This document shows positions 1 to 6,150 of a stretch of DNA of 7,632 nt, in pieces. Source of the stretch: Campylobacterales bacterium (GTDB lineage: Bacteria; Campylobacterota; Campylobacteria; Campylobacterales; Sulfurimonadaceae); NCBI GenBank assembly GCA_016937915.1, contig JAFGVR010000212.1, positions 1 through 7,632 of the forward strand, written 5' to 3'. The notes beneath the pieces were generated by a model. The model was given only the letters and a program-made list of their open reading frames with translations. It did no database searches and was not told the DNA's origin. A program made the translations under genes and the position numbers. The first letter of the stretch is position 1; every line of letters begins with the position of its first letter.

Positions 1-1
1 A

Positions 2-502
2 GATGAGACGCCAAGCCAAAACAGAGCTGTAACACCTTTTTTTACATCAACATCGCAGGAGTTGATAGAAAAAGCAGATGATGCATTTCAAAATGATGAT
101 AAAGAGAAAGCTTTGGCACTCTTACTTGAAGCTATACAACAAGAGCCAGATAATTCAGAGGCTTTATTTAAAGTGGGTTATATACTTCAAAAACAAGATG
201 ATAATGATGATGCACTTGATTATTATAAAAAAGCGTTGGAGTTTGATGAACAAAATGAGTTTATCCATAACTCTGTGGCATCGATATACCGTGCAAATAA
301 AGAGTTTACATCTGCTAAGATGCATCTAAACAGATCTTTAGAGCTAGATGATAAAAACCCTCTAACTTACTATAACTATGGAAATCTTTTAGTAGATATG
401 CAAAACCCTGAGGGTGCTAAGGGTATGTACGAAAAAGCTTTAGAGCTAGACCCAGAGTTTGAAGAGGCAAGGAGAGAGCTTGAAAATCTCGCAGATATAT
501 GA
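2..502 (+). CDS. TPR-repeat protein, 5' end outside window
   Basis: This gene encodes a tetratricopeptide-repeat protein, a helical scaffold for protein-protein contacts; its partner is unknown. About four 34-residue TPR units can be read, with typical signatures such as ALDYYKKALEFDEQN, AKMHLNRSLELDDKN and AKGMYEKALELDPEF. The reading frame is open to the window's left edge, continuing upstream of the TTG at 62 with about 20 residues rich in Ser, Thr and Gln. The AGGAG at 57-61 touches that TTG directly, too close to act as its ribosome binding site, so the true start probably lies upstream and the gene is partial. No signal peptide can be judged. Its last 23 nt overlap the Nif3-like gene, whose ribosome binding site sits inside this one, which suggests co-translation. 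The family assignment is firm; the cellular role is not. Confidence 0.85.
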   Translation, partial: DETPSQNRAVTPFFTSTSQELIEKADDAFQNDDKEKALALLLEAIQQEPDNSEALFKVGYILQKQDDNDDALDYYKKALEFDEQNEFIHNSVASIYRANKEFTSAKMHLNRSLELDDKNPLTYYNYGNLLVDMQNPEGAKGMYEKALELDPEFEEARRELENLADI

Positions 503-1202
503 TTTTTTAAATGAACTCTCACCATTTGAGTTGCAAGAGGGATGGGATAACTCTGGACTTTTGGTTGGTGATTTTTCAGCTGAGGTGACAAAAGTAGCAC
601 TTAGCATCGATGTTGATGAGGCTCAGATAGATGCACTTGAAGAGGGTACATTGTTAATTACTCACCACCCTATAATCTTTGGTGGATTAAAACAGTTGGA
701 GTTTAATAAATACCCAGCAAATCTAATCCAAAAGATGATACGAAAAAACATCTCAAATATCGCTATGCATACAAACTTTGACCAAACGCATCTAAATGAT
801 TATGTTGCAAAAGAGGTTTTGGGGTATGAGATAGTTAAAAAAGATGGGTTTGTGGCTTATCTAGATGTTAATGAAGATTTTGATACATTTGCTAAAAAAG
901 TATCGTCTGCATTTAACTTGCCCCACTCAAAATGTGTAAAATGTACAGATTTTGTAAAAACAGCAGCACTAACTACAGGCTCAGGAGCTTCACTTATGCG
1001 TAGTATAGATGCTGATTGTTTCTTGACAGGTGATATAAAATATCACGATGCGATGGAGGCAAAAAGTATAAAAATCTCGATGATAGATATTGGTCATTAT
1101 GAGAGTGAACAGTTTTTTGGAGAAATTTTAGAAAAACATTTGAAAAATTTAGGTTTAGAAGTTATAATTTCAACTTCAGAAAATCCATTTACATACATCT
1201 AG
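480..1202 (+). CDS. Nif3-like dinuclear metal-centre protein (YbgI/NIF3 family)
   Basis: This is a NIF3/YbgI-family protein of 240 residues, close to the length of E. coli YbgI. The family forms hexameric toroids with a two-metal site in each subunit; the substrate is unsettled (GTP cyclohydrolase 1 type 2 is a legacy label). Metal ligands are visible at the expected places: His62-His63 in ITHHPIIFGG, Asp101 in HTNFD, and His206 with Glu210 in GHYESE. GSGASLM and TGDIKYHDAMEA are further family motifs. I chose the TTG at 480 because AGGAG at 470-474 precedes it by 5 nt and because the protein then begins KISQIYDFLNELSPFELQEGWDNSGLLVG, as homologues do. The TTG at 459 would add seven untypical residues. 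The gene overlaps the TPR gene by 23 nt and lies upstream of flgZ, a neighbourhood conserved in Campylobacterota (from memory). Confidence 0.93.
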   Translation: MKISQIYDFLNELSPFELQEGWDNSGLLVGDFSAEVTKVALSIDVDEAQIDALEEGTLLITHHPIIFGGLKQLEFNKYPANLIQKMIRKNISNIAMHTNFDQTHLNDYVAKEVLGYEIVKKDGFVAYLDVNEDFDTFAKKVSSAFNLPHSKCVKCTDFVKTAALTTGSGASLMRSIDADCFLTGDIKYHDAMEAKSIKISMIDIGHYESEQFFGEILEKHLKNLGLEVIISTSENPFTYI

Positions 1203-1213
1203 TAGTAAAAAGT

Positions 1214-1238
1214 GCCTCTTGCGTTAAAAAAAAGAGGC
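1214..1238 (+). other. Stem-loop between the Nif3-like gene and flgZ
   Basis: A perfect 7-bp stem (GCCTCTT at 1214-1220 with AAGAGGC at 1232-1238) encloses an 11-nt loop ending in an A-run. The sequence after it (TGTAATTTGAAT) is a poor U-tract, so it is at best a weak terminator for the plus strand. On the other strand the stem is followed by TTTTT, but no minus-strand gene is nearby. It may reduce read-through or protect an mRNA end between the two genes. Confidence 0.45.
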
Positions 1239-1271
1239 TGTGTAATTTGAATAAAACCCCAAAGGGAGCCT

Positions 1272-1982
1272 ATGAACAAGCACTTAAAACAACTAATAGA
1301 CCTTGCAAAGATAGATAAAGAGATTGATGCATTTGAACCTCAGATAGAAGAAGCAAACTACAATTATGAAGCAGCACTTGCAAAAACACAAAGTATTAGA
1401 AGTGATATAGACAGCTTACATGATGAGATCAAAGATGATCAAGTAAAAAAAGCTAAAAATGAACTTCATCTAAAAGAGCTAGCACAAAAGCTTGAAGATA
1501 ATGCTAAAAAAAGTGCAGATGTAAAAACTGAGAGAGAGATGAAGTCTCTTCAACTTGAAGAGGAGATAGCAAAAGAGCAAATCGTTTTTGCTAATGAAGA
1601 GATAGAGAGATTAGATAGAATCATAGATGCTAAAAATGAGCAGATAGAATCTGCAAAAGAGTCATTAGTTGAGCTTGAAGCTAACTTAGAGAAGGTAAAA
1701 GCTGAAGTTGATGAAAAACTTTCTAATATAAACCAAGAGAGACAAGAGGTTTTCAAAGCAAAAGAGATCCTTTTATCTGATATAAACCAAAAAGGTTTAG
1801 CATTTTATCAAAAAATCCGTCGTTGGGCTAAAAATACTACAGTTGTAACTGTTGAAGAACAAGCTTGTATGGGTTGTCATATGGTTATAAATGATAAAAC
1901 TTATGCAGATGCTATCAAAGGTGAAGAGATAACAAACTGTCCTCACTGTGGCCGTATCCTTTATGTGGAAACTGCTAACTAA
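1272..1982 (+). CDS. flgZ: FlgZ/HP0958-type coiled-coil zinc-ribbon protein (putative RpoN chaperone)
   Basis: This 236-residue protein has a long charged coiled-coil hairpin (about residues 5-165) and a C-terminal C4 zinc ribbon with Cys199, Cys202, Cys223 and Cys226 (CMGC and CPHC). Just before the ribbon is the stretch KIRRWAKNTTVVTVEEQ, which closely resembles the same region of H. pylori HP0958 as I remember it; the start MNKHLKQLIDLAKIDKEID also matches. In H. pylori this protein binds and stabilises the sigma-54 factor RpoN and interacts with flaA mRNA, so it is needed for flagellum assembly. Transfer of that role here is by homology. The protein is cytosolic, with no signal peptide. 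The ATG at 1272 follows AAGG by 6 nt. Its gene lies 69 nt after the Nif3-like gene and 45 nt before the first canonical start of waaA. The family (COG1579) is certain; the chaperone role is likely. Confidence 0.88.
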   Translation: MNKHLKQLIDLAKIDKEIDAFEPQIEEANYNYEAALAKTQSIRSDIDSLHDEIKDDQVKKAKNELHLKELAQKLEDNAKKSADVKTEREMKSLQLEEEIAKEQIVFANEEIERLDRIIDAKNEQIESAKESLVELEANLEKVKAEVDEKLSNINQERQEVFKAKEILLSDINQKGLAFYQKIRRWAKNTTVVTVEEQACMGCHMVINDKTYADAIKGEEITNCPHCGRILYVETAN

Positions 1983-2027
1983 TAGGTAACTCCTATATTT
2001 ACCCTAACCTACTATTTACTGAGTTTA

Positions 2028-3158
2028 GTGCTATATATCTTAGCACTACCTCTTTTGGTATATCTATCATTTAAACCAAAATACAAAAATTCGATTCCAG
2101 CAAGATTTTTTTTATTTAAAAACAGAGCTTTTAGCACTGATGATGGCATCTGGTTTCATGTATGCTCACTTGGTGAAGCAAGAGCTTTAAAACCTATCTT
2201 AGATAAACTTAATGGTGAAGATATCAAGATAACCACCATCACCCAAACAGGGCAGAGTGAAGCTAAGAAATATGACGCAGAAGTTAGATACCTCCCGTAT
2301 GAGCTTTTTTTACCTTTTTGGATGAAAAAGCAAAAAGTTTTGGTGGTTTTAGAGGCTGAGTTTTGGTATATGCTTTTTATATTAGCATCTAATAAAGGCT
2401 CAAAAATCATCTTGCTAAATGCAAGAATATCTGAAAAAAGTGCTAAAAAGTATCTTCAGTTTGGTTGGTTTTATAAAAAGATGTTGGAGAGAGTTGAGAT
2501 AGTTTATGCTCAAAGTGAGTCTGATAAAAATAGATTTTTGGCACTTGGTGCTAAAAACATAAAAGTGATAGGAAATATAAAATTAGCTGGTGAGATAAAA
2601 AAAACTGAGGAGTATCTAAAACCAAATCGTGAAGTGATAGTGGCAGCTAGTACCCATGAGGGTGAGGAAGAGAGTACTTTAAAAGCTTTTGTTGAGTACA
2701 AAAAGCAATTTGATGCTACACTTTTTATAGTGCCACGCCATCCTGAGAGGTTTGATAAAGTTTATGAACTTATGGTGGCTTATGCTTCTATACATAAACT
2801 TACTCTATCGAGGTTTTCAAAAGATAAAAATTTTAAATCAGATATGGTATTAGTAGATGCTATGGGGGAGTTAAACAATATATACGCTATAGCTGATATA
2901 GCGATATTAGGCGGTGCATTTAGAGATGATGTGGGTGGACACAATCCGCTTGAACCTGCAAACTTTGGATGCAAGATAATCACTGGTAAACACTTTTTTC
3001 ATCAAAAAGAGCTTTTTAAATATGTGCATCATGTTCAGTATGTAGAAGCTGATGAGATACATAAAGCTTTAAGGGGTGCAAAAGAGCTTCCCCCATCAAC
3101 AGTAGATGAGAAGATAGATTTAGAATCAGTGATAAAAAAAATAAAGGATATAAAATAA
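2028..3158 (+). CDS. waaA: 3-deoxy-D-manno-octulosonic acid (Kdo) transferase
   Basis: WaaA/KdtA (glycosyltransferase family 30) transfers Kdo from CMP-Kdo to lipid IVA at the inner face of the cytoplasmic membrane, the step that begins LPS core synthesis. Family motifs appear in order: a hydrophobic N-terminal anchor, HVCSLGEARA with the probable catalytic Glu50, EAEFW (109-113), NARIS (131-135), AQSESDKNRFLALGA (161-175), AASTHEGEE (206-214), PRHPERF (236-242) and GGHNPLEPA (303-311). At 376 residues it is slightly short for the family. The start is uncertain. The GTG at 2028 has no good ribosome binding site, and the frame stays open upstream to 1986, encoding PIFTLTYYLLSL, which would lengthen the membrane anchor. 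No ATG, GTG or TTG lies in that extension; ATA at 1995 or CTG at 2019 are the only near-candidates. The stop overlaps the next start by one base (TAATG), so translation is probably coupled. Confidence 0.93.
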   Translation: MLYILALPLLVYLSFKPKYKNSIPARFFLFKNRAFSTDDGIWFHVCSLGEARALKPILDKLNGEDIKITTITQTGQSEAKKYDAEVRYLPYELFLPFWMKKQKVLVVLEAEFWYMLFILASNKGSKIILLNARISEKSAKKYLQFGWFYKKMLERVEIVYAQSESDKNRFLALGAKNIKVIGNIKLAGEIKKTEEYLKPNREVIVAASTHEGEEESTLKAFVEYKKQFDATLFIVPRHPERFDKVYELMVAYASIHKLTLSRFSKDKNFKSDMVLVDAMGELNNIYAIADIAILGGAFRDDVGGHNPLEPANFGCKIITGKHFFHQKELFKYVHHVQYVEADEIHKALRGAKELPPSTVDEKIDLESVIKKIKDIK

Positions 3159-3892
3159 TGGCAAATGAGAAAGCGTATAAGCTTTTAGCACAGCAAGAGG
3201 GGATCTCAAACTCAAACGCAAAATCGATCATAGATCGCGGTCTTGTGTATGTTGGAAACAAAAAAGTGATGGTAGCTCGTGGAGAGGTTGATGATAGAAC
3301 AATCTTTAGAGTTATCAAGATAGAAAAACCAAATATCATATTTCAAAATGATGATATTTTGGTAGTGGATAAACCACCTTATGTAAACTCTGATGAGATG
3401 GAGAGTATGTTTAAGGGGACTAAACTTTTACACAGACTTGACCGTGAAACAAGTGGAGTTTTGATGCTTGTTAAAAACGAAGAGTTTAGAGAAAAAGCTA
3501 TCAAAGAGTTTAAAAAAGATAATGTTTATAAAGAGTACATTGCTTGGGTAGAGGGGATTTTAAGTGAGCCAGTTGAGGTTGATAAACCAATTTTGACTAC
3601 AAAGAAAAACAACCGTGCTACTTCAAATGTATCTTCAAAAGGAAAAAGTGCAAGAAGTGAATTTTTCCCTGATATTGTAAGTGCTAAAAAAACAAAAGTA
3701 AAATGTATCATCCATCAAGGTAGAACTCACCAGATTCGTGTTCACTTAAGATACATAGACCACCCTATCATAGGTGATGAGCAGTATGGTGGAAGAAGAT
3801 CTAAAAGAATGATGCTTCACGCTCATAAAGTTAGACTCTTAGGGATGGAATTTGTAGCTCCTGAACCAAAGGCTTTTGTACACTTTGAATAG
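3158..3892 (+). CDS. RluA-family RNA pseudouridine synthase
   Basis: This enzyme isomerises specific uridines in rRNA or tRNA to pseudouridine. The 244-residue protein has an S4-like RNA-binding region (about 1-55, with SIIDRGLVYVGNKKV) followed by the catalytic domain. The catalytic loop is HRLDRETSG with Asp95 as the nucleophile. YKEYIAWVEG (124-133), GRTHQIRVHL (188-197) and HPIIGDEQYGG are further RluA-family signatures. It is shorter than typical RluC/RluD proteins (about 300 residues), but no catalytic motif is missing. The target base cannot be told from sequence. The ATG at 3158 overlaps the waaA stop by one base and is preceded by AAGGA at 3144-3148. Its 3' end overlaps the start of the DUF429-GIY-YIG gene. 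A pseudouridine synthase after waaA matches the order I recall in Campylobacter and Helicobacter. Confidence 0.93.
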   Translation: MANEKAYKLLAQQEGISNSNAKSIIDRGLVYVGNKKVMVARGEVDDRTIFRVIKIEKPNIIFQNDDILVVDKPPYVNSDEMESMFKGTKLLHRLDRETSGVLMLVKNEEFREKAIKEFKKDNVYKEYIAWVEGILSEPVEVDKPILTTKKNNRATSNVSSKGKSARSEFFPDIVSAKKTKVKCIIHQGRTHQIRVHLRYIDHPIIGDEQYGGRRSKRMMLHAHKVRLLGMEFVAPEPKAFVHFE

Positions 3893-4844
3893 CATCTACA
3901 TCGGCATCGATCTAGCTTGGGGGGAGAAAAATCTCTCTGGGTTTTGTGTGATGGATGCTAGTTCTAAAAAGTTAAAGATAAAAGAGATTAAACTTTTAAA
4001 GTCTATAGATGAAATAATCGAAAATATTTTAAAATATAAAGATTTCAATGTTTATGTTGGTGTAGATGCCGCTTTGGTTGTGCCAAATGAGAGTGGAAAT
4101 AGAGATGTTGAAAAAAAGTTTAACAAAGATTTTTCCCACTATAAAATCTCAATGCTCCCTGCAAACAAAAAAATCCTATCAAAATACAGCCCAAAACTTA
4201 GAACAATAGAGTTATATGAAAAACTTGCATCTTTTGGATTTGAGATGGATTACAACTCATCAAAAGTTATATTTGAGGTTTATACCCACTCAACTATAGC
4301 GATGTGTTTTAACAACCATAAAATCATCCCATACAAAAGAAAAAAAGGTCGTGATACTCAGTTTATAAAACAACAGCTTGGCATCTATAGAGATTATCTA
4401 AAAAAAGAGTTTGCATCTCATGAGATTTTTAAAACAGATATAGCTGAACTTAAAGGTAAAATGGTAAAAGATTTTGAAGATAAACTAGATGCCATCACTT
4501 GTGCATATAGCATCTATTATTGTCGCCATAACGATTGCAAGTTTTATCAAGTTGATGGTAAGGATGTTTTAGTAACCCCAATTAGCAAATGGAGAGTTTA
4601 TATGCTTAGATGCTCTGATGATAGTATATATACAGGGATAACTTCAGATATAGATAAAAGGGTTTATGAGCATAACAACTCAAAAAATGGTGCAAAATAC
4701 ACTAGGCTTAGGCGACCAGTTGAGTTGGTTTACTATGAGAATGCTTTAGATAGAATAGATGCAAGTAAGAGGGAGTACGAGATAAAACAGTTATCTCGTA
4801 CCAAAAAGTTAGAACTTATAGAGAACTATTCAAAAAACAGCTGA
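3876..4844 (+). CDS. DUF429 (RNase H-like) - GIY-YIG nuclease fusion protein
   Basis: This 322-residue protein joins two predicted nuclease domains. Residues 5-235 resemble DUF429, a predicted RNase H-fold family: IGIDLAWG with Asp12, VGVDAALVVPNESG with Asp64, FEVYTHS with Glu134 and His138, PYKRKKG, and FEDKLDAITCAY with Asp205. Residues 239-318 form a GIY-YIG domain of the YhbQ/UPF0213 type: VYMLRC (Tyr242), YTGIT (Tyr252), the catalytic-type Arg262, EHN, and SKREYEIKQLSR with Glu300. Both halves keep their expected acidic or catalytic residues, so both may be active. No signal peptide or membrane segment is seen. The start is TTG at 3876 or TTG at 3885; AAAGG at 3868-3872 lies 3 or 12 nt away, so neither is well supported, and an upstream stop at 3855 limits choices. 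The gene overlaps the pseudouridine synthase gene and is probably the last in the operon. Substrate and role are unknown. Confidence 0.85.
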   Translation: MYTLNSIYIGIDLAWGEKNLSGFCVMDASSKKLKIKEIKLLKSIDEIIENILKYKDFNVYVGVDAALVVPNESGNRDVEKKFNKDFSHYKISMLPANKKILSKYSPKLRTIELYEKLASFGFEMDYNSSKVIFEVYTHSTIAMCFNNHKIIPYKRKKGRDTQFIKQQLGIYRDYLKKEFASHEIFKTDIAELKGKMVKDFEDKLDAITCAYSIYYCRHNDCKFYQVDGKDVLVTPISKWRVYMLRCSDDSIYTGITSDIDKRVYEHNNSKNGAKYTRLRRPVELVYYENALDRIDASKREYEIKQLSRTKKLELIENYSKNS

Positions 4845-6073
4845 TCAATACCAGCCTCTTTTGCTTTGTATAGCATCATATCAGCGTTATCTAGTGCATC
4901 TTCTAAAACTTCATCTTGATTCATAGCTGCACCTATAGAGATAGTTAAGTTGATGACATTTTCATTATCTATCTTAAGTGGAGCTTCTTGCACTTTCTCT
5001 TTTAGACGGTGTAAGATGTTTAGAGTTGATTCGTGAGTTGTATTTTTTAGGATGATACAAAAATCCTCTACACCATATTTAGCTATTAAATCTATATAAC
5101 TTGTATTTGATACTAAGATATTTGCAACATGAGTTATCATCTTATCTGCAAACTCACTTCCATAAGTGCTTTTTAGTTTTTGGAAAAAGTCTATGGTTAC
5201 CATCACAAAAGCACACTTCTCATCACTCTCTTGTATCTCAGCAGCATACTCTTTTACATGATTTATAAGATATAATCTACTATATAGTCCAGTTAGGTAG
5301 TCACGGTTTGCATGGTTTGTGATTATCTGGATATTTTCAAGAGACTCTATTGTGTTGTCGATGCGACAACTAAACTCCTCTTTTGAGAAAGGTTTTGTGA
5401 TATAGTCATTTGCACCTTGTTTTAAAAACAAAGCATTTATCTCATCTTCGTTGTTTGATGATAGGGCTATTATCCCCATATCAGATTTGCTATAAGTTTT
5501 TCTTATCTCTTGAGTAAGTTGTAGTCCATCCATAACAGGCATATTGTAGTCTGTTATAACTAAAGTTATCTCAGGTTTAACCTCTAGCATCCCCATAGCC
5601 TCTTCACCGTGAGCTACTGTTATAACATTGTAAAAAAGGTTTTGGAGCATATTTTGTATCTGTTTTCTAAATATCATAGAATCATCAACTACTAAAACAG
5701 TGTGATTTCTGTTTTTTTGAAGTCTCTCTATCTTGTGGATGATATAGTTGATATCGTTTATACCACTTTTATTTACATAATCTATGATGTTTTTTTGAAG
5801 TATCTTTTTTCTAAACTCTTTGTCTATATTTCCACTTAAAACTATAACTTTGTTTCCATCTTCAAGAGCATAATCAACTACCTCACCATTTGGTGCATCT
5901 GGGAGATTTAGATCAAGTAGAGTTAAAAAATAGTTGTATTTTTTTAAAAAAAGTTTCGCTTCTGAGAGTTTGTAAGCTACATCCACTTCTATATCAAGTT
6001 CGGTTTGGATTTTTTTTGCCATTAGCTTAGCTAGTGCTTTGTTATCTTCAACTACAAGTATTCTATCGGACAT
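4826..6073 (-). CDS. REC-REC-GGDEF response regulator with degenerate GGDEF
   Basis: This 415-residue cytosolic protein has the PleD/CbrR layout: two receiver domains and a GGDEF-type domain. REC1 (about 3-118) has the acidic pair Glu9/Asp10, phospho-acceptor Asp54, Ser80 and Lys102. REC2 (about 124-245) has Asp130/Asp131, Asp175 (TDYNMPVMDG), Ser205 and Lys227 (TKPF). The output domain begins at RDYLTGLYSR (257-266), but its signature is KYGVEDF instead of (R/K)YGG(D/E)EF. Compared with PleD, the metal-binding Asp327 is Thr293, guanine-binding Asn335 is Lys301, and the I-site Arg is Ser325. Diguanylate cyclase activity is therefore unlikely, although the fold looks complete (LTISIGAA, ADMMLYKAKEAG). 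The ATG at 6073 has AAGG 6 nt upstream. A longer reading from 6109 would cover the promoter -10 box. The 3' end overlaps the converging fusion gene by 19 nt. No partner histidine kinase is visible. Confidence 0.9.
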   Translation of the reverse strand: MSDRILVVEDNKALAKLMAKKIQTELDIEVDVAYKLSEAKLFLKKYNYFLTLLDLNLPDAPNGEVVDYALEDGNKVIVLSGNIDKEFRKKILQKNIIDYVNKSGINDINYIIHKIERLQKNRNHTVLVVDDSMIFRKQIQNMLQNLFYNVITVAHGEEAMGMLEVKPEITLVITDYNMPVMDGLQLTQEIRKTYSKSDMGIIALSSNNEDEINALFLKQGANDYITKPFSKEEFSCRIDNTIESLENIQIITNHANRDYLTGLYSRLYLINHVKEYAAEIQESDEKCAFVMVTIDFFQKLKSTYGSEFADKMITHVANILVSNTSYIDLIAKYGVEDFCIILKNTTHESTLNILHRLKEKVQEAPLKIDNENVINLTISIGAAMNQDEVLEDALDNADMMLYKAKEAGIDQLFFE

Positions 6074-6099
6074 CTTAAACCTTATTGTAATTTTTCGTG

Positions 6100-6108
6100 A
6101 TTCTAACA
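6100..6108 (-). promoter_or_regulatory. Extended -10 promoter for the response regulator gene
   Basis: Read on the minus strand this is TGTTAGAAT, an extended -10 element with hexamer TAGAAT, one mismatch from TATAAT. No clear -35 is present, as is usual in Campylobacterota. A start site near 6093 would give a leader of about 20 nt that includes the AAGG ribosome binding site at 6080-6083. The fit supports the ATG at 6073. Confidence 0.5.
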
Positions 6109-6135
6109 TATTTCACTCTCAACTTTGTTGATATT

Positions 6136-6144
6136 TGCTAATAT
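6136..6144 (+). promoter_or_regulatory. Extended -10 promoter for the Pif1-like helicase gene
   Basis: TGCTAATAT is an extended -10 element (TGn plus TAATAT). Seven bases downstream of the hexamer is position 6151, the A of the helicase ATG, so transcription may begin at the start codon itself. There is no Shine-Dalgarno sequence between this element and the ATG. No -35 box is evident. The element also lies in a small inverted repeat (ATATT-TGCT-AATAT, 6131-6144). Confidence 0.4.
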
Positions 6145-6150
6145 ACTTTT

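Noticed and set aside
3..32. ATG-initiated frame encoding MRRQAKTEL and a stop at the window's left edge, as a possible end of another gene
   Set aside because: Only nine codons are visible, and the overlapping frame that continues into the TPR protein is open over the same stretch with codons more like the neighbours. An upstream gene end cannot be excluded.
78..329. 83-codon plus-strand frame inside the TPR gene
   Set aside because: It is an out-of-frame shadow of the TPR repeats, with unnatural Met, Lys and Ile richness.
459..479. TTG at 459 as the start of the Nif3-like gene
   Set aside because: It adds seven residues not typical of the family, while the TTG at 480 has AGGAG at 5 nt and gives the usual N-terminus.
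1214..1250. Strong intrinsic terminator after the Nif3-like gene
   Set aside because: The stem is good but no U-run follows on the plus strand, so it is listed only as a stem-loop.
3016..3339. 107-codon minus-strand reading frame across the waaA/pseudouridine synthase junction
   Set aside because: It is antisense to two well-supported genes, shows no recognisable domain and reads like the hydrophobic shadow of Lys- and Glu-rich coding sequence.
6074..6109. ATG at 6109 as the start of the response regulator
   Set aside because: The extra 12 residues are not receiver-like, and the stretch holds the -10 element and the ribosome binding site for the ATG at 6073.
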